Source of the DNA: Tetrapyrgos nigripes
Lineage: Eukaryota > Basidiomycota > Agaricomycetes > Agaricales > Campanellaceae
Length of the DNA: 64,000 bases
Reading direction: 5' to 3'
Assembly (NCBI GenBank): GCA_013368315.1
Contig: JAACJM010000066.1
Coordinates: 310,001-374,000, forward strand
Shown: positions 33,401-43,578 of the stretch, in pieces
Layout of the letters: each line of letters begins with the position of its first letter
Numbering within the stretch: the first letter of the stretch is position 1
Made by a program: the position numbers and the translations under genes
Notes under the pieces: generated by a model
The model's input: the letters and a program-made list of their open reading frames with translations, nothing else
Database searches by the model: none
What the model was told of the DNA's origin: nothing

Positions 33401-35697
33401 TCAGTGATGGAAAATGTCCGGTAAGGAATTGATGAAGTCTATCTGCTCTTTTCTGAAGGTATCCGGAATCTGTGTAAAGTTCTTCGCTTGCATCTGCATG
33501 ACCATCTGGGCAGAGAAGTGCGAGCCAGACTTAGTCAATCTATGCAGCTATGACTCATAATTCTGGATGCGAACCTGTTCATGTTGAGAGTAGACACTCC
33601 ATTTTGGACGTTGAACCCCCTTGCCGTCGTTGGGATCCAAGCTATCGACGAATGATAGGAAGTAATCCATTAAGGTGACGCCAGCTTCTAATGCTCCGGG
33701 GGTAATGGTATCTACAATGGTATCATTGTATAGATAATGATAGTCGGACCCATGCCATACTAGAAGAAAAGTAGCGTCAAATATCATCTAGAGACGCTGT
33801 GAAGACGATTTACCTCCAAATATCGGACCGGGGAAGGGTGGTGCCTCAAGCACAGCTGTCTTCCACAAATACCCATACGACTTGACACCGGAGGAAGGAT
33901 TATTAGCCATCGTTTGTTGCCATGTCCGTCTCTGAGATGTGAAGGAGACGTCCCCGGCTATAATACATACAAGTATTTTAGACCAGTCGATCAGTTTTCT
34001 GTTAGAGTTCGGACGACTCACTGATAGCAGCGATTCTCTTGAAACCAGGACTGACACCGAATGTATCGTTGCCAGTGCCAAACGGAGATCCCAAAGCTGG
34101 GTCCTCGGGATACAGCTCGAGGGTCTTGTTGATAGCGTCATCGAATTTCTGCTTTTCAGTAGTCTCGAGGAGAGGCGTAGACAAGTTTGTGACGAAATTA
34201 GCGCGGATGAGGTCAGAGGTATAATTCTGGGTAGGATCGATGAAGACGGTGCCTTTATGAACCAGTATCGTCAGCTCAATTGTTGAGAACCAAGAACATT
34301 TATCTGCCTACCTTCGTCCAAATTGGTCCCGGCAATGAATGGTATCCGTGCAAATTGGCCAAGTTTGCGCATCACAGAAGGAGCAGCAGGGAATAATGCG
34401 CCATCGAGAACAGGATCCCACGGAATGTATTCAACAATCTTTTCTCTTGCACCGTTCACCCCTTGGACTATATCGGTAATATTCGCATAACGAAGACAAT
34501 CGAAGGTGTTATCCGTTCCAGAACGATTTGCACACGCAGGTACACTGCTAATGAATTTGTCCCAGTTGTCCTGTCTGTAAGAAGCATTGTGCACTTGAGC
34601 GGTTCCCGCTGTCCCAGACTGGAAGATCTAGTAACCACGAACGTTTCAAACAAGTGAGAACGTCGTCGGACGATTGGGATAGGAGGCTTGCTTACACCGG
34701 CGCGAACCAATCTCTCCGTTGAAGGATGCATGAACAATATCCCATTCATAATGGCTCCAGCGCTGACTCCGGCTACGGTGACCTAAGTAATCAATTTCAT
34801 GTGAGTGATTCAAGTTCACGGGTATGTATACGTACTTTGTTTGGATCTCCGCCAAATTTTTGTATGTGCTTGTGAACCCATTCAAGTGCTGCCAACTCAT
34901 CTTTGATTGCCAAATTCAACGCGCCCTTCTCTTCAGCTTCTTTGCCTTGAGGAAAGCCTAATGGACCGAGACGGTAGTTGAAGGAAACGTAGATAATGGG
35001 TGTTCCCTAATGCAACTATTAGCCAGCACATCTAAAAGCAAGTTGCAGAACGCTTACGCGCTGTATACTTCTTGCCACAAGAGCGCTAGCATCTATCACC
35101 GTGCCTCTAATGACGAACCGATCAGTAACAGTCTCATGGGAAGAGAATAGTGGTTACCTATCGAACCCTTCACCATAAGTCCTAGAAGTAGATTAGTACC
35201 AATATCCATGGGGTGATATTAGAATCAGCCCACCAGAAGAGAACAGGTAGAGAGACATGTGATGGTATTCCAGCAGGCCGGTAGACGTTCAGTGTCAAGC
35301 AATCTTCTGAAGACTGGTCCAGTGTCAAGTCCTATGCTAATGTTTCAACATCGCTGTAACCAGAGAACCTTTTTGAATTGAGACGTACGTATTGCACACA
35401 AGGGAAGCCGAACTGAGTGACGTTCAAAATCTTCTGGTCATACGTGTCTTTGAATACTGGAGGCTTCAAACGGAGGGGCCCGACGGGTGGCTCGGCGAAG
35501 GGTATACCTATTATCATCTCTTGAGCAACGATACGGAGAACAACGACAAGCGTGAACACACCTCCGAAGAGCTCTTGCTGCAGGGACGGAACAGCTTTGC
35601 CAACGAGTGTCGTTCCTCCTATCTTGACTTCAGAAACACCAAGGACAATAGACGAAGCTGATAGCAGCGAGAGCAGACACGGAAGAAGGTGAAGCAT
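33401..35697 (-). CDS. Secreted type-B carboxylesterase/lipase, copy 2 with altered oxyanion hole
   Basis: The inverted homologue of 10725-13018, with the same exon layout and no frame breaks from the signal peptide (MLHLLPCLLSLLSASSIVLG; an upstream ATG at 35721 would add a few residues) to TGA at 33401. The nucleophile elbow G-V-S-A-G, GTNLDEG and HGSD are kept. The oxyanion-hole motif, YGGGF in copy 1 and in most of the family, reads YGEGF here (minus strand near 35172-35184). A charged residue in place of a backbone-donor Gly could impair or change catalysis. The gene lies tail to tail with the phospholipase C gene, 720 bp apart. Confidence 0.88.
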
Positions 35698-36915
35698 GGC
35701 GTCTTGGTCCTTCACCTTCATAAACCTGCTTCTTTAAAAGACGGTCGTTGAGTTATTTTTGGAAGTACTAGAAAACCTTCTCGATAACACTCGCATTGTA
35801 TATGCGTATGATTGAATTCCCTGAAATCGGGGAAGTGGAGCCTTCTCAAAATGCCAGACAAGTACTGGACATGGGAAGCTCGGGAGAAGTACTCGTTCGA
35901 AAGAAGATTATTTTTCCAACCCATAGGTACGAGATTCATATAGGCGGTGGTGATAGAGGCAAGGTGTAAAACAGTTGTCACTACACTTGACAGGGAGTGG
36001 GTGTAAATCTATCGCAGAATGGCGTCGCCAAATTCAGTTTCGACACTCTGTGCGCAGGGAGGGAAATCGAGCAGACCTTGGGATGCACAAATACTTCGAA
36101 GCTGAAATTCTAAGATGCAATATCAGCGGCGTTCAGAAGTTCCCGGCAAAGAACAACGATGACTCGCCGGATCGAAAGAATAGAAGACAATAGAGGCTGG
36201 AATAGACTCAATCTTCCGTCGGCGTCGTATTAGACGAGCCATGACCCAACAATTCCATCTTGAGTGCGCTCGCATCGCAAGTTGTAGCAAATTGCACAGT
36301 CGAGCAAGTCCCAGGCTGGACCAGAGTAAAAAGTAATTCTGATAGTTCATGAATGTTGGTGAAATGACGTCAGGTAACGATGAGCATCGGATGAGCATGA
36401 TGAGTGTAGCGAAGTCAATGCCGAAGGAAGATATTGCTCAGGTGGTCCCACAAAGTGTGCTTTCCATAGGCACCAACTGTCTATCAGCTTCTCATGTCTT
36501 CTGACAAAAACACACTCGACAGACCAAGGAAGTAGGAATCCATCAGAGAAAAAATGTCAAGAGCATGTGGAGTACAGTCAAGCCCGGTTTGTCAAAGCTT
36601 GCCGCACTCATATGCCTTTTGGACGCGTCATCTCGACGGCAGCCAGATGCAAATTCAAGCGTATATTATTCATTTCGCTTTATCGGTCCACGGGAGTTGC
36701 GTGGTTGCTTGTCAACAGGAATTCAGCAAGGAACTTTTTCCCGTTTCCAGAAACCATAAAGCATGGAAATCCGTCAGAAGAGGTCACTCACAGCCGTGTG
36801 GTGATTTCGTCGTCGTATGAAGCTCATGTAAGGGGTAGGCGGAGAACTCTCGGTTTCAAGCACCGTCAATCAATGGCTGCTGTTCGAGTGGCGAGTAGCT
36901 GACAAGAGCGCTCTT

Positions 36916-37999
36916 GTAACTACTTCTGGGATACTACTTCCCTTCCTCTCACACACAGGCTCCCAGCAAGCGATAGTCCGCGAGGTGACTGAATTCTAGG
37001 GATGAGAGGACGGAGAAGTATCAGGAGATGAGAATATTTTCATAAGCGGTCCAATCATATTGCAAGCGCTATCTATAAGTAACTGCGATCGACATATGGG
37101 ATATCTATTTCTGGCTGCATCTCGTTCAACAAGAGCAAGGACTGAATGATATCCCAAGTGTCTACGTGTGGGCTGTCAGAGGGATCACGAGTATGACGAA
37201 AGCGTTCGATATTCATGGCGCCACCCAAGCCTCCCGAGCTTACTTATCTCGTTGCTAAGAGGGCACCTACGCCTATAGCGAGAGCGTAGCTGTGACGAAC
37301 AGGACATTTAAGCAAGTTTGGTCTACTAGTAGGAATACCAAATTGACAGACCTTTCATACCACTCGGGGGGGTTCTGCTTGAAATAGCTTTCAGCATGCA
37401 TACTTGATATCGCAACAGCGATCCACCGGGTTCCGAGTAAGCAACATCTGCCTGAACAACGAATAACTTCATATCGGAGTCACGGTTTTACCGCATTCCG
37501 AGTCTCCATCATGACTTCTTGATGACTTCAGTAAAGTCAGTTAGAATAAATACCGCTCTAATAAGTATACTTACCACTTACGACAGCCTACTTTTAGTTA
37601 TCTATGGTATACCTTGGGCAGACAATTTCCAGGTGGAGGTTCGCACTTATGACATCATGGACGCGCAGTCCCGGGTGGTGTCTTCTTCACCCTTACGCCC
37701 TGAATGCCCACCTGGAGAGGGTCCAAAAAAATTTAGCAGGACCTTGGACCTCCCCCAGGTGATGTGCCGGATATCCGTTCCGCCACTCCCTTGGCGCGGA
37801 TTCCTGACGCCAAAGTAGCCTTATTTGCCGGCTTCGGATTTATCCGGTTAGACGTGTCATTTTCATTTCTCTCAAATCCTCGGACCTTCACCCACGTTCA
37901 CGTCAGCTTCACCACTGCCTTTATACACACCCATTTTTTCATTGACTATCTTTACTAGATTGGTGTGTAGTCTAGCATCCTTGAGCTCACCGGACTCGT
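36916..37999. other. Gene-free stretch beyond the inverted duplication
   Basis: About 1.1 kb. A short minus-strand frame starting at 37212 (MNIERFRHTRDPSD) runs for some 45 codons but has no partner exons. I see no gene. Confidence 0.4.
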
Positions 38000-38600
38000 T
38001 CTCGCCACGCTTCGGCGTTGGCCCACACCCCCTTCATAGAAGCCTATCAGCGAGTTCGGAGCGCTTCTTCCGATAAGCTTCTCCGCAAGAGCCTTCCATG
38101 TAAACGTCCCATAGGCAACGATGAACCTCTTGTTGCGTCCCGGAACAGGAGGAGCAGCTAATTGAACAGCGACATGAGCCGAGTGACGTCGCGCACGTCG
38201 ACCATATGACCAAAGGGGATGTTTGGATATGCGTCAGGCCCACTGAGGAGAAGTTGATAGATTATATCGTTCGTCCCGAGGTTGTCGCGTGAAGTGAGAG
38301 GGTAGTTGAGGTCGAGAGGACCATAAACAGCGGGGGGTAGCACTGAAGAAGAGGAGAGTCATCTGGATGAGCTTTCAGCTAACGTTTTACCTCGAGTGCC
38401 TGAGTATAGTCAGACCTCAAGCCTGGGACCTCAACAATCTGAAGTGGGTCTCCACTGGCATCCTCGGGGGACTGATCGTGCTACGCCTCGGACACTGTAG
38501 CAGTTGAGAGATGATATGAGCATTGAGAACCAATGAAACTCGTGCCGCCGGTAACCTGCTTGAAGGAGGAATTGAGGAGGAACCAGGATTGGTCAGTTCC
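38000..38600 (-). pseudogene. Broken NAD-dependent epimerase/dehydratase gene
   Basis: On the minus strand near 38550 the Rossmann motif VTGGTSFIGS appears, the NAD(P)-binding start of extended short-chain dehydrogenases. After frame changes comes YSVRGVARSVPRG. Further on PPAVYGPLDLNYP, YPNIPFGHMVDVRDV and, in a third frame, GRNKRFIVAYGTFTWKALAEKL belong to the C-terminal half of the same family. The catalytic YxxxK region is missing. At least three frame changes and a deleted middle make this a pseudogene. Confidence 0.72.
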
Positions 38601-38766
38601 AAGGACTCCGGTCCGGTAATTAAGAGCTAGTGGGGAGTCCCGGGAACGATATTAAGTAGGTACATCGGGGTACTTCCCAGAGCCCGGCGTTTCAGCACTT
38701 GGACCCATGCCCTGTGGTAATAAAATCCTCCTTCTCAACTCCTCCCTTGGATTTCCCTCAATAGTG

Positions 38767-38774
38767 TGACGTCA
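38767..38774. promoter_or_regulatory. TGACGTCA (CRE-like) box upstream of NLR copy A
   Basis: A perfect 8-bp palindrome, the consensus for CREB/ATF-type bZIP factors, 268 bp before the ATG. The same box lies 259 bp before NLR copy B. Function is inferred from the consensus only. Confidence 0.5.
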
Positions 38775-38965
38775 CATCCGTTCTATCCCCTCTCGGCGTA
38801 ACCATCAACATCCAAATGCTCGGTTACATATCTGCTGACCTCTGGCCATGCTCGCTGTCGAATTAATCCAAAAGTCCTTGGTAGGGTCGGCGGCTTGTCG
38901 GCATTTCGAAGGAGATGAAGGACCACGAGTTGACCACGAGACATCAAACTTTATCAATGCGACAG

Positions 38966-38992
38966 ATGATGGTGTCTCGCGCGCTTCTTTAA
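38966..38992 (+). promoter_or_regulatory. Conserved upstream open reading frame, NLR copy A
   Basis: An eight-codon frame, M-M-V-S-R-A-L-L-stop, ends 42 bp before the main ATG. It is identical at 50907-50933 in copy B. Such a uORF could limit translation of the NLR. This assumes that the main start is at 39035 and that no intron removes it. Confidence 0.4.
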
Positions 38993-39034
38993 CCAAGAGT
39001 CACGGGTTTCTGAAACTTTTCGTCTCTCCAAACA

Positions 39035-42000
39035 ATGTACGCTCACCTCGAGGGTAAGCAAGTTTCAGGCGACCTCGCTCAGGCGTCGAAGTTTACATCC
39101 ACCTTTAATGGTGCTCACGAATTCACGATGTACGCTTCAGACAAGAAGGAAGTAGGGTTGGCTACTAGCGACTCAGATGTAGGAGGATACGGATGCGCAG
39201 AGGCTGCGGATTTAGGTCGGCTTCAGATTCTGAAGGAATTGATGATACGGTGTGAAAGGGAACGAAAGGATGTTGATCCAGTCAAAGATTTCGTGGAATT
39301 AGGAATGAGTGTTCTTTGTTTGCTGCGCCCTATGCAGGTGAATATTTGCTTTCGCGTTTGCCGTTCGATTGAAATAATCCTGCTTATTTCAATAAAATCG
39401 CTTTATAAATGCAGAATGAGGTAGAGTCAGAGACATCCCTCCAACTCAACTTCAAGAGCAGTCAAAATGGATTAGATCCAGTCATTGGAAAGATCGTTGT
39501 TATCATTCAGCAATTTGGTAATACCTTTCAAGATATCCTGCAGGTTGAAACGCAGGAAGGTAAGGTGGCTGGGCAAAGAGAGGTGCAAAGAGTCGAAATG
39601 TTTGAAAAGGTTATCAATAGCTTTACGAGGTATGCTTTCTGAAAATTTTAAGAATGTCATGAAAGAATTTTGAAACAAACTAAAATTTCTAGTGAGCTCC
39701 GCAAGCTCAAGGAAGTTCTGACACAAACGCAGACAGACAAATCTCTTGGAGACACCCACAAATTACTTCAAGTACTTTGCCAAGGACTCAAGGCTCTGAA
39801 TCCTTCCAATAAGAGTAAGAGAGACATTTCTAAGAGCAAAGAGAAGCTTCAGGGTCATTTGTTGGAACTCAAGGTATGTTGACACTTCTGTTTTGAAACA
39901 AATCACTGAGGAATCTCTGTATTTACACAGCTGACTCAACTTTCGATAATGTATAATACTGAGTCATTTGAAAGAACACCTTGCAATGGAATTCTTGGTG
40001 ACCAGGTATGTGAAAGAAATTATTTGATTAATCATAGACAAATCACTTAATATGGATATTCAGAACAATAAACTGGTCCAGATGCCAGCAGCCCCAAGTG
40101 TTTTTGTTGGAAGAGAGACTGTTATTCAGAGCATCACTCAGTTTCTGGTTGAAAGCCAAAACAAGTATAAGCATCTAATCATTCAAGGATCTCCAGGGAT
40201 TGGAAAGACCTCTGTTACTCTGCATCTCATTAATAGCACTGACAGTCAATTTGAGGAAAAATATGGCATGAGAAGATATTATGTAGCTTGTGATCAGTTT
40301 GTTGACCTTTCAAGCACTGTAAACTCTGAAAGTCAAAATACCAGAGGTGGCAATAATTTCAATGCATTTCCTGGAATATTTGTCAATCAAGAAGTCCCAA
40401 TGGACATTGAGGCTTATCATTTCCTTGTTCAATTGTTCTTGTCATTGGGAATTGAATCACAGGCAGCAAGTGGTGGGCTTGAAGTTATAGAGAAGACACT
40501 TGCTCATAGAGATCAGCCACTCCTGCTGGTTTTGGATGATGTTGACAAGCTTTACCAAAAGAGTTCTTTTTTGGAAGATGATGGGAAGACCATTACTGTT
40601 GCTAAAATAATGCAAAGATTGTCTGCAATTGAAAATGTGTATTTGCTGCTGACAATGGATAAAATGGAGAATCAATCAGGAGCAGAGCCATGGAATGAGT
40701 TTGGTCATATCATTGAATTGCTACCTTTACCATTTTCTGCAGCCAAGACAGCATTTTCCCTACATGCTAGTCAAGAACTGGTAATTGAAAAGGGGTCAGA
40801 TTGGGAGTGGATAGTAAACCAGCTAGAGGGAAATCCTTTAGCCATAATGCTGATGGCTAGACAGACTAGCATAGTTTCTTTGGAGTATTTACTTGAAATG
40901 TGGACTCACAAACCAGAGGAAGATATTGTAGCCTTCTGTTTGAATTTGTCATTTGAATTATGTGCTTCAGTCAACAAGAAAGTTTACACCTTGATCAATA
41001 TTTTGTCATACTTTCCCAAAGGGATTTCTGCATGGCCAAGAGCTCTGAATGAGATGTGGGGCAGAGGTATTGAAAATCTAGACCAAGCTGTTATAGTATT
41101 GCTGAATGCAGGAATAATTAGCAGTCAAAACCAGACACTCAATTTGCAGCATTCTATCTACCTCTACATGCATTTGAAATATCCAATGCAAAAGAATGAT
41201 TTTGAACAGGTTGAGAAGTACTATACATGGGTATTCCGTGGTCTCCAGCTGTCAGTTGAAACATTGGGTGCTCAAGAATTTCTTGAACCTCATATATTGA
41301 ATATGTATCAGATCTTTAGTCATCAGATGGTACATTTTCCAAACAAGAATGCTCACATTGGGGCAGTCAGAAATGTTATTATCTTCAGGAAATTTATTGT
41401 TCTTACTTTTCCACTGATTGATATGTTGTTTCAACATGAGCAATTGAGTTGGGTGGACAAAGTAGATTTTAGGCTGAGAAAAGCTTGGATTTTCTACTGG
41501 ATGCAAACATATGACAAAGCTGAACAAGAGATACTGTGTGCTCAAAGTATTATTAGCAGTCACAATGGCAATTTCATTGAGAGGACTTTTGATAGAATTG
41601 CTAATCATCATGTCAGAATTGGGAAGGAAGCAGATTGCCTCAGAGCTTTGAGTGATCTGTATATTCATGACAACAGGTTGAGTGATGCAGTACGGCTTCT
41701 GAACATAGCCAAAGGCAAATATATGGGTATCAGGGCAAAAGATGGTGCTGCAGTATGTTTCTGGCACCTAGGAGACATTCATAAATTGGTCTACCAATAT
41801 GATCAGGCTTTGGAAAGTCTTTTGAAGGCCAGGCAGATATTTCTTAGTGTGAAAGAAGAGAGGTTTGCTGCATACTGCTTGTCTTCATCAGCAGATATCC
41901 TTAAAAGACAAGGAAACCTCTATCAGGCTGTAGAATTTTGGAATGAAGCTAGGGAGCACTTTTTAAGGATTGGAGATCTCCAAGGTGCTGCAGAGTCTTC

Positions 42001-42268
42001 AGAAGGATTAGGGAAGATCCATATACTTGAGATGAATTATAACGATGCTATTGATAAATTGGCAGTTGCTGCTAATGAGTTTATGAGTATTGGGCACCAG
42101 AAGGATGCTGCCCAGTGTTTGATGGAAGCAGGGAGTGTGTTTGAAATGCAAGAAAACTATCAGAAAGCCTGTGAACAATTTCTGCAAGCTGAGAGATTAT
42201 TTTTGAGCTTAGGAGATCATCAGGCTGCAAAGTTCTGTTCTGAAAAAGCATCTGATGAGAGGAAATGA
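39035..42268 (+). CDS. STAND/NLR-type protein: helical N-domain, NB-ARC-like NTPase, TPRs (copy A)
   Basis: Five exons (39035-39337, 39415-39629, 39693-39873, 39931-40005, 40064-42268) give 992 residues without a break. Residues 1-258 are mostly helical and match no domain that I can name; the position fits a signalling or cell-death domain. The NTPase starts with FVGRE, a P-loop GSPGIGKT (about residue 300), Walker B LLLVLDD, a sensor-like LLLTMDK and a G-N-P motif (LEGNPLAIML). The C-terminal 220 residues are TPR repeats (YDQALESLLKARQIFLS, YQAVEFWNEAREHF, YNDAIDKLAVAANEF, YQKACEQFLQAERLF). This is the architecture of fungal NLR-like receptors in non-self recognition. The last exon is clearly AT-richer than exons 1-3. 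A near-identical copy lies at 50976. Confidence 0.88.
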
Positions 42269-42612
42269 AGTTGCAGTAATGAAAATGAAATTCTGTTTAG
42301 AAATATGGATTGAATACATGCATGTATTACAGTTTGCTATGCTCCTGGTCTTGTTCTGGTAAATTGAATTTTGTATTCCTTTTATCGCAATCTTGAATAT
42401 ACTGCTGATTCTGAACTGAAACTCAAAAACTGATCATGCATTAGCAAGCCTAGGCTTTTCGCCACGATGATATCATGTGGTAAGTTCTGGTCTAAATAAA
42501 TCCAGCTTTTTTGTTATAGCCTGTTATAGAGTACAGAGTACTCACCCAGCGATCTGTCAATGTATTGAAAGGACCCAGAGACGACAACCAAACGAAGCGT
42601 CACGGTGCATTT

Positions 42613-43530
42613 AGCAGCAATGCCAGGTGTCATCCTTCGAGTTACTCCTACTAGAGAGGCACTCGCTACGCCGGCTCCTGCTCTAAACTCTTTGCTGAGT
42701 CTCCTAAAGTCGGCTTGGACACTAAGATTTCCTCGGATTTGGGTTCCAGAACGCCCTGCTCGGAGGCCGGAGCAGAATCTCGATGACTTAAAAAAGCAAT
42801 GCCGATGAAGCAGTAGTCCTCCACCTTCACGATTCACCCAGCCGGTGCAAAGAGAGATCCAGGTCCAGGGGTAATGGCAGCGAAAGCGAAAAGGAGAGCT
42901 CGACGTCAGGTACCGAACCTTCGTCCTCTCGTGATCGTAAACAATCACTGAGCTCAGGTTCAGCACCACCTACAAGACGACGACCTTCTATACGTGGTTC
43001 TCTTCGCCGTGGTGTCAGCTCTGGCACTCTTCCATCGTCGATTTCGGATTATGCAGCAACGCTAGCTCCCTCACCCGTTATCTCATCACTGGCAGAATCT
43101 CCCGAAACCACTCCTTCGTCCACATCTCATTCAAACAACAACACAGCTCCATTGCCCAATGTCCGCTCAGGAGGATCGTCGTGGTCGTCAACTTGGTGGA
43201 ACGGTGACTAGCGAGAACAATGCAGAGGACAATGCCTGCACCGGTAGGTGATTATGACTTGGCTGATGAAGAGAATCTTCCGAATCCCTTCATTAAACGC
43301 GCGGAACGTGCAAGTCCCATGGGCGCTGCCAAGAAGAGTATGGGGAAGAGAGCGAGTGGAAACTGGGCACCCCGTGACGAGTGCGAGGAAGGCGAGTGAG
43401 GAGCTAGATAATCCTGCTAGGTATGTCAACATTACATTGAAAGCAATTGTCACTAGGGGCGTTAGAAACAAGGGTATACTGTGTACATAACTATAACAAA
43501 GAGTTGATCACAGAGTAGTACGAAAACAAA
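42613..43530 (+). pseudogene. Ser/Arg-rich coding remnant, present only in unit A
   Basis: From about 42810 to 43211 an open frame encodes a Ser-, Pro- and Arg-rich chain (SLSSGSAPPTRRRPSIRGSL). A stop follows, then another stretch in a different frame reads DLADEENLPNPFIKRAERAS and ends at about 43410. Upstream (42640-42780) is a further Pro/Ala-rich segment. It looks like the regulatory C-terminus of a kinase or cell-cycle protein, but I cannot name it. Since unit B lacks it, it was either inserted in A or deleted from B. Confidence 0.45.
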
Positions 43531-43578
43531 TATCCAAAATAATGCAAAGCCAGTGTAAAGAAAATAAATCCTGGATCA

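Larger units (their letters stand above)
32500..36915. repeat. Right arm of the inverted duplication
   Basis: The reverse complement of this arm matches 9415-13690 from the upstream region of the esterase through to the phosphoesterase 3' end. Since the phosphoesterase gene is complete only here, this locus is the likely source and the left arm the derived copy. The arms differ by point changes, small indels and one insertion of about 300 bp. Confidence 0.87.

Noticed and set aside
33396..35721. Carboxylesterase copy 2 considered a pseudogene
   Set aside because: All exons join in frame and the catalytic triad is present; only the oxyanion-hole residue differs.
37030..37220. Minus-strand frame starting MNIERFRHTRDPSD as a gene
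   Set aside because: About 45 codons only, without supporting exons or recognisable family.
38848..39057. Upstream frame as the true start of NLR copy A
   Set aside because: The equivalent frame in copy B stops after about ten codons, so it is more likely a leader than coding.
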